DNA from: Arthrobacter oryzae
GTDB taxonomy: Bacteria; Actinomycetota; Actinomycetes; Actinomycetales; Micrococcaceae
Direction: 5' to 3'
Assembly (NCBI RefSeq): GCF_030812315.1
Contig: NZ_JAUSSM010000007.1
Coordinates: 1 to 64,000 of the forward strand
DNA length: 64,000 nt
Of this stretch, positions 57,209 through 64,000 are shown piece after piece. A program made the position numbers and the translations under genes. Position 1 is the first letter of the stretch. Each line of letters opens with the position of its first letter. The notes beneath the pieces were generated by a model, which had not been told where the DNA came from, made no database searches, and saw only the letters and a program-made list of their open reading frames with translations.

Positions 57209-57230
57209 GCCGACTTACCGCGAGGCGACG

Positions 57231-58520
57231 CTAGCCGCGCAGGTCCTTCCCCTTGGTTTCGGGGATGCTGAAGACGAACGCCGCGCTAATGAGCAGCAGC
57301 ACCACGGCGTAGACATTGAACAGGCTGGGCAGCTGAAGCGTGGTGCCCAGCCACTGCTGCAGGTACGGTGCCGTTCCGCCGAACACGGCCACGCAGATGG
57401 AGTAGGGGACACCGACGCCCACGGTGCGGATGCTGGTGGGGAACAACTCCGCGTAGACGGCCGGAACGATGGCCGCGCTGGCTGCGATGAAGATGAGCAT
57501 CACGGACATGCCGACCGCAAGCTGCCACGCGGAATCCTTCAGAAGCCACGTCATGGGGAAGTGCATCACGGCCGAGCCGATGGCGCCGGCCCAGAGGACC
57601 TTCTTGCGGCCGATCCGGTCAGACAGCTTGCCCCAGAACGGCAGGGCGGCAATGAATACGATGTTGCCGATCACGCCGGCCCAGAGCGCTTCGCCGCGGT
57701 CGATCTTGAGTGCGGTCGTGGCATAGCTCGGAGCCACCACGCCCCAGATGTAATAGATCACCGTCAGCCCCACGGTCAGGCCGATCACCTGGAGGGCCTG
57801 CTTGCGGTGCCGGACGATCTGCGGCCAGATGGGCGCCCGCTTCTCGGTCGCGGTCTCGCCCTCGAACACATCCGTCTCGTGCAGTTTCGACCGCATGATC
57901 AGCGCGTAGAGGCCCATGGCGGCGCCGATCAGGAACGGGATCCGCCAGCCCCAGGCGTTCATCACTTCGGTGGTCAGCGCCATGTTCAGGACAGCGCCCA
58001 GGAGAGTGCCGAACAGGATGCCCACGGTGCCGGATGTGTAGATCAGCGTGGCCCAGAACCCCCGGTGTTCCCGCGGCGCCATCTCTGAAAGATAGGTCTG
58101 CGACGACGGCAGCTCGCCGCCGTGCGCCAGGCCCTGCACCAGCCGGGCCACCAGCAGCATGAGCGATGCCCACGCCCCGACGGCAGCGAACGTGGGCGCA
58201 ATGCCGATCATCAGGCTGCCCAGGGACGCCAGGCCCACGGCCAGGGTCATGGACGCCTTGCGGCCGATCCGGTCGCCGATCCAGCCGAAGAGGAAGCCGC
58301 CGAAGGGACGGGCCACGAAGCCGACGGCGAAGATCGCCAGTGTGGACAGCACCGCCGACGCCGGATCCGCCTTGCTGAACAGCTGGCTGGCGATAAACGG
58401 GGTAAACGTGGCGTAGATGGCCCAGTCGTACCATTCGACGGCGTTGCCGATGCCGGTGCCGACGATGGTTTTCCTGGTGGCGGTGCGGGCCGCGAGCTCC
58501 GGGCTGATGGTGGTTGTCAT
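57231..58520 (-). CDS. MHS-type MFS transporter (metabolite/H+ symporter)
   Basis: A 429-residue MFS protein with twelve transmembrane segments. IGNAVEWYDWAIYATFTPFI and GGFLFGWIGDRIGRKASMTL place it in the metabolite:H+ symporter branch (KgtP, ShiA, ProP). GGAGAACACC precedes ATG 58520. It starts 16 bases after the M20 amidohydrolase gene, so the two are likely co-transcribed and handle the same substrate. Confidence 0.82.
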   Translation of the reverse strand: MTTTISPELAARTATRKTIVGTGIGNAVEWYDWAIYATFTPFIASQLFSKADPASAVLSTLAIFAVGFVARPFGGFLFGWIGDRIGRKASMTLAVGLASLGSLMIGIAPTFAAVGAWASLMLLVARLVQGLAHGGELPSSQTYLSEMAPREHRGFWATLIYTSGTVGILFGTLLGAVLNMALTTEVMNAWGWRIPFLIGAAMGLYALIMRSKLHETDVFEGETATEKRAPIWPQIVRHRKQALQVIGLTVGLTVIYYIWGVVAPSYATTALKIDRGEALWAGVIGNIVFIAALPFWGKLSDRIGRKKVLWAGAIGSAVMHFPMTWLLKDSAWQLAVGMSVMLIFIAASAAIVPAVYAELFPTSIRTVGVGVPYSICVAVFGGTAPYLQQWLGTTLQLPSLFNVYAVVLLLISAAFVFSIPETKGKDLRG

Positions 58521-58536
58521 GGTGTTCTCCAGATTC

Positions 58537-59757
58537 TCAGGACCGGGCGGCCAGGGTGGCGATGCGGGAGAGTGCCAGTTCCGCGTATAGCGCGGCGCCG
58601 TCGGCGAGGACGCCGTCGTCGAAAGTGGCATAGGGGGAGTGGTTGAACGGTGCGGCGACATGGTCGGCGCCCGGGGGCACGGCACTGAGGCCAATGAACG
58701 TGGACGGGACCTCGTTCATGACGCGGGAGAAGTCTTCCGAGCCGCTCAGCGGGGTGGCCAAGCGCGTGTGCCGGCCTTCGCCGAACAGCCCGTGGATCAC
58801 CGTTTCCGCGGTGTTTGTCTCGTTCACGTCGGTGACGCTCAGCGGGTACTCGGCGCGGTATTCCACATCCACATCCAGGCCGTGGGCGGCGGCGATGCCC
58901 TTCAGCAGTGCGGGGATGGAGGCCATCATCTTCTCCCGGGACTCCTCGGAGAACGTGCGCACAGTGGCCTCGATCCTGGCCGTTTCGGGGATGATGTTCC
59001 GCTTGGTCCCGGCCTGCAGGACCCCCACCGACAGCACTACGGGATCGAACATGTTGAACTGCCGGGTGATCATCACCTGCAGCGCGGTGACCATCTCCGC
59101 GGCCGCAGTGACCGGGTCCTTGGCCGAATGCGGCGCTGACCCGTGGCCGCCGGCTCCCAATACCGTGACGAACAGTCCGTCGGAGGCACTCAGCATGACG
59201 CCGGGCCGCGTGCAGAACTTTCCGTGCGGCTCCAAGGCGGAGAATACGTGCATGCCGTACGCCGCATCGACCCGGCGTCCGGCGGCGTCCAGGACGCCTT
59301 CGCGGATCATGTGGCTCGCGCCGTCGAAGCCCTCCTCGCCCGGCTGGAACATCAGGACGACGTCGCCGGCCAGTTCGTGCCGGCGCTCGGCCAGGAGCGT
59401 GGCCGCTCCGGCCAGCATGGCCGTGTGGAGGTCGTGGCCGCAGGCGTGCATGGCGCCGTCGATCTTTGAGGCGTACTCGGCGCCGGTCTTTTCCTGGACC
59501 GGAAGGGCGTCCATGTCCGCGCGGAGCAGGACAGCCGGTTTGGCGGGCGAAGCGTGCGGTGCGCCGCCGCGCAGGACCGCAGTGACCGACGTCGTGCTCT
59601 CACCGAGGGTGATTTCGTAGGGCAGTCCGTCCAGCGCCTTCAGCACCTTTTCCTGGGTCCGCGGAAGATCCAGGCCGATTTCCGGCTCCTGGTGCAGCTG
59701 GTGCCTGAACCTGGCGAGGTCCCCCTGCAGCTCCTTGGCGTCGGTGATGATCGGCAT
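58537..59757 (-). CDS. M20 amidohydrolase (hippurate/IAA-amino-acid hydrolase type)
   Basis: A 406-residue metallopeptidase-like amidohydrolase. Metal ligands are in GAMHACGHDLHTAML and MFQPGEEGFDGASHMI, and the dimerisation domain has GGHGSAPHSAKDPVTAAAEM. AGGAGC precedes ATG 59757. It removes acyl groups from N-acyl amino acids in known relatives. It forms a likely operon with the MHS transporter and is divergent from an Lrp regulator. Confidence 0.85.
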   Translation of the reverse strand: MPIITDAKELQGDLARFRHQLHQEPEIGLDLPRTQEKVLKALDGLPYEITLGESTTSVTAVLRGGAPHASPAKPAVLLRADMDALPVQEKTGAEYASKIDGAMHACGHDLHTAMLAGAATLLAERRHELAGDVVLMFQPGEEGFDGASHMIREGVLDAAGRRVDAAYGMHVFSALEPHGKFCTRPGVMLSASDGLFVTVLGAGGHGSAPHSAKDPVTAAAEMVTALQVMITRQFNMFDPVVLSVGVLQAGTKRNIIPETARIEATVRTFSEESREKMMASIPALLKGIAAAHGLDVDVEYRAEYPLSVTDVNETNTAETVIHGLFGEGRHTRLATPLSGSEDFSRVMNEVPSTFIGLSAVPPGADHVAAPFNHSPYATFDDGVLADGAALYAELALSRIATLAARS

Positions 59758-59915
59758 GCGTGCTCCTGATCTCTCGGCGGGCCGGCAGCGGATCTGCGGC
59801 CCCGGTCTCCAGTCTGTCGTGACATACTTCACAGGCAGCCGAATGGCTGGAAAAATGCAATTAGTAGCTATCCGGCGCAGGATTCACGCAGTCGTGACAG
59901 TGAGGAAGGGCAGAA

Positions 59916-60947
59916 GTGGAACTCAGCGAAGACGACCTCGCACTCATCAACGCCCTCCAGATTGCGCCGCGGCTGAGCTGGGCGGACGCCGCCGAGGTCC
60001 TGAATGTCCACGCCACCACGCTGGCCGCGCGCTGGGAGCGGCTGCGCTCGGCCGGGGCGTCCTGGGTCACCGCCCACCTGATGGGCGACCCGCAGCAGAT
60101 GTGCCTGGCGTTCGTGGATGTGGAGTGCGAGATGCACCGCCGTGATGATGTGACGGAGGCCCTGGCGGCGGTGCCGGAGATAGTCACCGTGGAAGAGGCG
60201 GCCAGTAACCGCGACCTGATGCTGACCGCGATCACGCAGTCACTGGAGGAGTTCGGCACGGCCGTGGCTGCGCGGCTGAAGGACATCGACGGGCTCGTGA
60301 AGTACCAGACGGCACTGTGTACCCGGCTGCACACCGGGGCCTATTCCTGGCGGCTCAATGTCCTGGACCGTGCCCAGGTGGCGGCGCTGCGGGCCAAGGC
60401 CGGGCCGGAGGCCGCGGGGTCCGCCCCGCCCCTGTCCATGCGGGATCCGCTGCCCGCCAGCCACCTCGACCTGTTGCCGTTCCTGGCCCGCGACGGCCGG
60501 GCGACGGCAGCGGACATCGCCCGCGCCCTGGGTCGGCATCCGGCCACGGTCCAGCGGCAGCTGAATCGTGTGCTGGCCAGCCGGGTGCTGTCCTTCCGCT
60601 GCGAGATCGCGCAGAAATACTCGGGGTTCCCGGTGACCTGCCAGTGGTTCGCAAACGTTCCGCCCGGCCAGCATGATGCCGCGGCGGCCGAGCTCCAGGG
60701 GTTCCGCAACGTCCGGCTGGCCGCCTCCACCACCGGGCGGACCAACTTTGTGATCATCATGTGGCTGCAGTCGGTGGCCGACGTCCTGACCGAGGAACTT
60801 GCGCTGCAGCAGCGGATCCCGGGCATCGAACTCGTGGAGAGCGTGGTGATGCTCAGCAGCGTCAAGCGCGTGGGCTGGATGCTGAACCCGGACTCGACGG
60901 CGACCGGCGCCGTCGTGCCTTCCGTCGGGTTGAGGCTGGACGCTTAG
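59916..60947 (+). CDS. Lrp/AsnC-family regulator with two Lrp modules
   Basis: A 343-residue protein with two successive Lrp-like units, each with an HTH (LINALQIAPRLSWADAAEVL; RDGRATAADIARALGRHPAT) and an effector/RAM-like region. The standard Lrp length is about 150, so this is the doubled form. GTG 59916 follows GAGGAAGGG. It is divergent from the M20/MHS pair, its probable target; an amino acid is the likely effector. Confidence 0.8.
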   Translation: MELSEDDLALINALQIAPRLSWADAAEVLNVHATTLAARWERLRSAGASWVTAHLMGDPQQMCLAFVDVECEMHRRDDVTEALAAVPEIVTVEEAASNRDLMLTAITQSLEEFGTAVAARLKDIDGLVKYQTALCTRLHTGAYSWRLNVLDRAQVAALRAKAGPEAAGSAPPLSMRDPLPASHLDLLPFLARDGRATAADIARALGRHPATVQRQLNRVLASRVLSFRCEIAQKYSGFPVTCQWFANVPPGQHDAAAAELQGFRNVRLAASTTGRTNFVIIMWLQSVADVLTEELALQQRIPGIELVESVVMLSSVKRVGWMLNPDSTATGAVVPSVGLRLDA

Positions 60948-61444
60948 GCGTCGGGTTTTTCGGGATACACGGCGTCAAGGTCCGGGGAGCCAGGTTCCCA
61001 CCGCCGGGGGCCCGTGCCGCCGTCGCCCAGCGAGTCCTCCGGGTTCTGCAGCCGGCAGGCCTTGAGGCTGAGGCAGCCGCAGCCGATGCACCCGTCCAGG
61101 TCGCGCCGCAGATGCTCGAGGGCAGCAATGCGTGCGTCCAGTTCCGAGCGCCACAGCCGCGAGAGCCGGGACCAGTCGCGCTTGGTGGGGGTGCGGCCTT
61201 CGGGCAGGGAATCCAGTGCTGCCCGGATCTCCTTCAGCGGGATGCCGACACGCTGGGAGACCCGGATGAACGCGACCCGCCGCAAGGCGTCGCGGCGGTA
61301 CCGCCGCTGGTTTCCGGACGTCCGCTCGGAGGAGATCAGGCCGTTGCGTTCGTAGAAGTGAAGGGCCGACGGCGCCACTCCGCTCCGTTCGGACAGCTCG
61401 CCGATGCTCAGCGCATGGTGTGCTCCGCCGACAAGCTGTGGCAT
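60944..61444 (-). CDS. soxR: Redox-sensitive MerR-type activator SoxR
   Basis: A 166-residue MerR-family regulator. The HTH and MerR wing are LSIGELSERSGVAPSALHFY and ERNGLISSERTSGNQRRYRR, and the [2Fe-2S] cluster cysteines are C119, C122, C124 and C130 in CIGCGCLSLKAC, the SoxR spacing. GGGGGAAGC precedes ATG 61444. Its 3' end overlaps the convergent Lrp gene by 4 bases. It is divergent from an MFS gene with a SoxR box in its promoter. Confidence 0.93.
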   Translation of the reverse strand: MPQLVGGAHHALSIGELSERSGVAPSALHFYERNGLISSERTSGNQRRYRRDALRRVAFIRVSQRVGIPLKEIRAALDSLPEGRTPTKRDWSRLSRLWRSELDARIAALEHLRRDLDGCIGCGCLSLKACRLQNPEDSLGDGGTGPRRWEPGSPDLDAVYPEKPDA

Positions 61445-61518
61445 GCTTCCCCCTAGGCTTTCACGAAGGCCTCCACCGAAGCTCCGAGCGTCATTTCCGC
61501 AACCGGGCGGCACCTTGA

Positions 61519-61536
61519 CCTCAACCTTAGTTGAGG
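61519..61536 (+). promoter_or_regulatory. SoxR box in a MerR-type promoter
   Basis: CCTCAACCTTAGTTGAGG matches the SoxR operator outer arms (CCTCAA/TTGAGG) at the right 18-bp length. It lies in the spacer between TTGACC (61515-61520) and TACGGT (61540-61545), 19 bases apart, the over-long spacer of MerR/SoxR-activated promoters. It drives the MFS gene at 61553. Confidence 0.88.
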
Positions 61537-61552
61537 TCCTACGGTAACGTCC

Positions 61553-63010
61553 ATGACTACTGATCAGGCCACTACCGTGCAACGAAGCGCCCCAGCATCC
61601 GCCCCCGAGACCGCAGGAATCCTGCACCGGCACTACCTCCTGGTGACGTCCGGCGCGTGCGCGCTGGTGTTCCTGGCCGCCTTCGAATCCCTCGCGGTGA
61701 CCACCATCATGCCGCTGGTCAGCCGTGAACTGGACGGTGCGGGGCTCTATGCCCTGGCCTTCGCGGGCCCCCTCGCAACGGGCGTGATCGGCATGGTGGC
61801 TGCCGGCAACTGGTCGGACCGCCGCGGGCCCGTGGGGCCGCTCTACGCCTCGGTGGCCATGTTCGTGCTGGGCTTGCTGATCGCCGGCACCGCGGGAAGC
61901 ATGGCCGTCCTGGTGGCCGGCCGGCTCGTGCAGGGCCTGGGCGGTGGAGCCATGACCGTGGCCCTGTACGTCGTGGTGGCCCGCGTCTACCCGCCGGTGC
62001 TGCACCCGAAGATCTTCGCCGCCTTTTCCGCGGCCTGGGTGATCCCGTCCCTGGTGGGTCCCTTCGCCGCCGGAATCGTGGCACAGGCGGCCAGCTGGCA
62101 CTGGGTGTTCCTGGGCGTGGTGGGGCTGGTTGTTCCGGCGCTCCTGATGATCGTCCCCGCCCTGCGCGGACTGCATGGCCGTCCGGCAACGGCTGAGGCC
62201 TCCGCAAAAGCCGACGGCCACGGGGACACTGCCAGGATCAAGCGGTGGTCCTACGGACGGCTCGCGTGGGCTGCCCTCGCGGCGGTAGCCGTCCTCGGGC
62301 TGAACCTCTCCGCGCAGGTCCCGGTAGCCGGCGGCGCGCTGGCGGCGGCCGCCGTCGTGATTGCGCTGGTGGCGGTGCGCCCGCTGGTGCCCCGCGGCAC
62401 CCTGCTGGCCCGGCGCGGGCTGCCCAGCGTCATCCTGGCCCGCGGGCTGGTCTCGGCGGCCTTCTTCGGGGCGGAGGTCTACCTGCCCTACCTGCTGGTG
62501 GAGCGGTACGCCTATTCACCCACCTTCGCCGGCCTGACCCTCACGTTCGGTGCAGTTGCCTGGGCCGCGGCTTCCGCGGTCCAAGGCAGGCTGGGTACGA
62601 GACTGAATCACCGGCTGGCCATCGTGATTGGTTCAGCGATGGTGCTCGGCGCCGTGGTCGTCACCCTGGTGACCACCGTCCTGGGCTGGCCGGCCGCCGT
62701 CGCGATCGCCGGCTGGATCTTCGCCGGCGGCGGCATGGGGCTGATGTATCCGCGCCTGAGCGTCATGACACTGGCCATGTCCACACCGGAGACCGAGGGC
62801 TTCAACAGTTCGGCCATGTCCATCTCCGATTCCCTCGGCGGTGCGCTGGCCCTGGCCACCACCGGGATCGTGTTCACTTCATTGAGTACAACGACGACGG
62901 CGGGCGGTGTGTCGGGCGCCTCCTTTGCGGGAGTGTTCGCCCTCACGGCCGCCATCGCCATCGTCGCTGTGGTGGTGGCGCCGCGGGTCGCGGCGCGTCG
63001 AACGTCCTAG
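61553..63010 (+). CDS. MFS drug/redox-compound efflux transporter
   Basis: A 485-residue MFS protein with twelve to fourteen transmembrane segments. Early residues include LVFLAAFESLAVTTIMPLVS and RLVQGLGGGAMTVALYVVVA, the DHA2/EmrB-like pattern. The start ATG is about 7 bases after the predicted -10, with no close ribosome-binding site, so the mRNA may be leaderless. SoxR control points to export of redox-cycling compounds. Confidence 0.82.
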   Translation: MTTDQATTVQRSAPASAPETAGILHRHYLLVTSGACALVFLAAFESLAVTTIMPLVSRELDGAGLYALAFAGPLATGVIGMVAAGNWSDRRGPVGPLYASVAMFVLGLLIAGTAGSMAVLVAGRLVQGLGGGAMTVALYVVVARVYPPVLHPKIFAAFSAAWVIPSLVGPFAAGIVAQAASWHWVFLGVVGLVVPALLMIVPALRGLHGRPATAEASAKADGHGDTARIKRWSYGRLAWAALAAVAVLGLNLSAQVPVAGGALAAAAVVIALVAVRPLVPRGTLLARRGLPSVILARGLVSAAFFGAEVYLPYLLVERYAYSPTFAGLTLTFGAVAWAAASAVQGRLGTRLNHRLAIVIGSAMVLGAVVVTLVTTVLGWPAAVAIAGWIFAGGGMGLMYPRLSVMTLAMSTPETEGFNSSAMSISDSLGGALALATTGIVFTSLSTTTTAGGVSGASFAGVFALTAAIAIVAVVVAPRVAARRTS

Positions 63011-64000
63011 CTAAGGGTGCCTGCTCCTGTTTCAGCGGGAGCCTTGCCTGCGGCGGCTGTGCCTGCGGCGGAGACAGCCTTCCACTCTGCGATCCGTGCC
63101 TGCTGGAGCGGCGTTTTCCGGTTGAAGTGCCAGGCCGCGCCCAGGATCAGGAACCAGACGGGAGCCACGAACAAGGCAAGGCGGGTGTCGTCAGCCTGGG
63201 CCAGCGCCACCAGCATGAACACGAAGAACGCCAGCACCACGTAGGGCATGAAGGTGCCACCCGGCATTTTGAAGGCTGATTCTGCATGCAGTTCGGGCCG
63301 GCGGCGGCGGAACGCGATGTAGCTGATGAGGATCATGGACCAGACGAACATGGTGAGCACGGAGGCAACCGAGGTGACCACGGTGAAGGCACCGATGACG
63401 GAATCGCCCGAGTAGAGCAGTACCAGGCCGGCCAGGAGGAAAATGCAGGAGAACAGCAGCGCGTTCTGCGGAACCTTGCGGATGCTCAGCTTGCCGAACG
63501 CCTTCGGGGCGTTGCCGTCCTGGGCCAGGCCGTAGACCATGCGTGAGGTGGAGTAGATGCCGGAGTTTGCGCTGGAGGCCGCGGACGTGAGGACCACCAG
63601 GTTCACCACCACTGCTGCGATGCCCAGGCCGGCCAGGGTGAACATGCCGATGAACGGGCTGCCGGCGGCGTCGATGCTCCGCCACGGGTTGACCGCCATA
63701 ATGACCACCAGGGCTCCTACGTAGAAGAGCAGGACACGAATGGGGATGGAGTTGATGGCCCGCGGCAGGTTCTTCTCCGGGTCCTTGGTTTCGGCCGCCG
63801 CGGTGCCCACCAGTTCGATGCCGGCGAAGGCGAAGATGGCGATCTGGAAGCCGAGGATGAAGCCGAACATGCCGTGCGGGAACATGCCGCCGTCGTTCCA
63901 CATGTTGGCCAGGCTGGCCACGGCCCCGTTGGGGGAGGTGAAGTTCGTTGCGATCATCACGATGCCGGTGCCGATCAGCGCCACGATGGCCACCACCTTG
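63007..64000 (-). CDS. Amino-acid permease (APC superfamily), C-terminal part
   Basis: About 330 residues of an APC transporter, open at the right edge. Motifs: FAFAGIELVGTAAAETKDPE and ASSANSGIYSTSRMVYGLAQ, as in CycA/AnsP/AroP relatives. The N-terminal third is outside the window. The tail is Ala/Gly-rich. Serine/alanine/glycine-type amino acids are plausible substrates. It overlaps the MFS stop by 4 bases. Confidence 0.82.
   Translation of the reverse strand, partial: KVVAIVALIGTGIVMIATNFTSPNGAVASLANMWNDGGMFPHGMFGFILGFQIAIFAFAGIELVGTAAAETKDPEKNLPRAINSIPIRVLLFYVGALVVIMAVNPWRSIDAAGSPFIGMFTLAGLGIAAVVVNLVVLTSAASSANSGIYSTSRMVYGLAQDGNAPKAFGKLSIRKVPQNALLFSCIFLLAGLVLLYSGDSVIGAFTVVTSVASVLTMFVWSMILISYIAFRRRRPELHAESAFKMPGGTFMPYVVLAFFVFMLVALAQADDTRLALFVAPVWFLILGAAWHFNRKTPLQQARIAEWKAVSAAGTAAAGKAPAETGAGTLS

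Noticed and set aside
60944..62221. A 425-residue minus-strand frame ahead of SoxR
   Set aside because: The extra part is antisense to the MFS gene; SoxR has a good start and ribosome-binding site at 61444.
1..64000. tRNA, rRNA, CRISPR array or prophage
   Set aside because: No cloverleaf ends, rRNA stretches, regular direct-repeat arrays or phage structural genes were seen by eye.

Overview
The window is high-GC DNA from an actinobacterium. Codon use, the lipoprotein signals, UrtABCDE, SoxR, an IdeR/DtxR-type box and the protein make-up point to the Micrococcaceae (Arthrobacter/Pseudarthrobacter-like). This placement is inference from sequence character; no database search was made. No rRNA, tRNA, CRISPR array or prophage is visible. 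The left edge cuts an IS481-type transposase and the right edge cuts an amino-acid permease.

Layout. 1-540: IS481-like transposase end and an IS-like remnant. 533-1468: ketopantoate reductase family gene. 1746-6603: complete urea-type ABC importer urtABCDE. 6778-7256: tiny Cys-containing ORF coupled to a small membrane protein. 7304-11906: SWIM/SNF2 helicase divergent from an acidic DMP19-like (DUF4375) protein. 12272-25151: fructan locus with a secreted levansucrase, a membrane-anchored GH32, a fructokinase, a fructose-type ABC importer, a LacI regulator, an ABM protein, a VOC protein and a large secreted GH32. 25361-29100: AlaA-like aminotransferase, orphan histidine kinase, DUF4287/DUF5655 protein. 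29278-33459: two ECF sigma/anti-sigma pairs with a secreted Pro-rich protein and a COG4315-type lipoprotein. 33491-37571: aminotransferase, SRPBCC protein, DUF1206 protein, small membrane protein, TrmB. 37585-39250: 63-bp inverted repeat, CynX-type MFS transporter, dehydrogenase remnant. 39292-40479: lone SsuA-like binding protein. 40848-45914: peptide-type ABC importer with a fused double ATPase behind an IdeR-like box. 45977-46657: GAF/ANTAR-like protein. 46969-52536: GntR regulator, tricarballylate-dehydrogenase-like flavoprotein, TctCBA transporter. 52691-57154: phosphatase, membrane protein, hexapeptide-repeat protein, SGNH hydrolase, TetR regulator, small protein. 57231-60947: MHS transporter and M20 amidohydrolase, divergent from a double-module Lrp regulator. 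60944-63010: SoxR divergent from an MFS pump with a clear SoxR box. 63007-64000: amino-acid permease, cut.

How the genes work together. The central block reads as one sugar economy. Levansucrase makes levan from sucrose outside the cell; two GH32 enzymes (one tethered, one secreted) cut fructans; FrcBCA brings fructose in; fructokinase phosphorylates it. A shared palindrome (core TGACAACGATGTCA) sits before frcB, across the start codon of the lacI gene, and before the secreted GH32 gene, so the LacI protein probably controls import, itself and extracellular hydrolysis. Further regulator-site pairs can be read directly: SoxR box and pump, IdeR-like box and ABC importer, twin GntR-like sites between tcuA and tctC, and a TetR-like palindrome upstream of the tetR gene.
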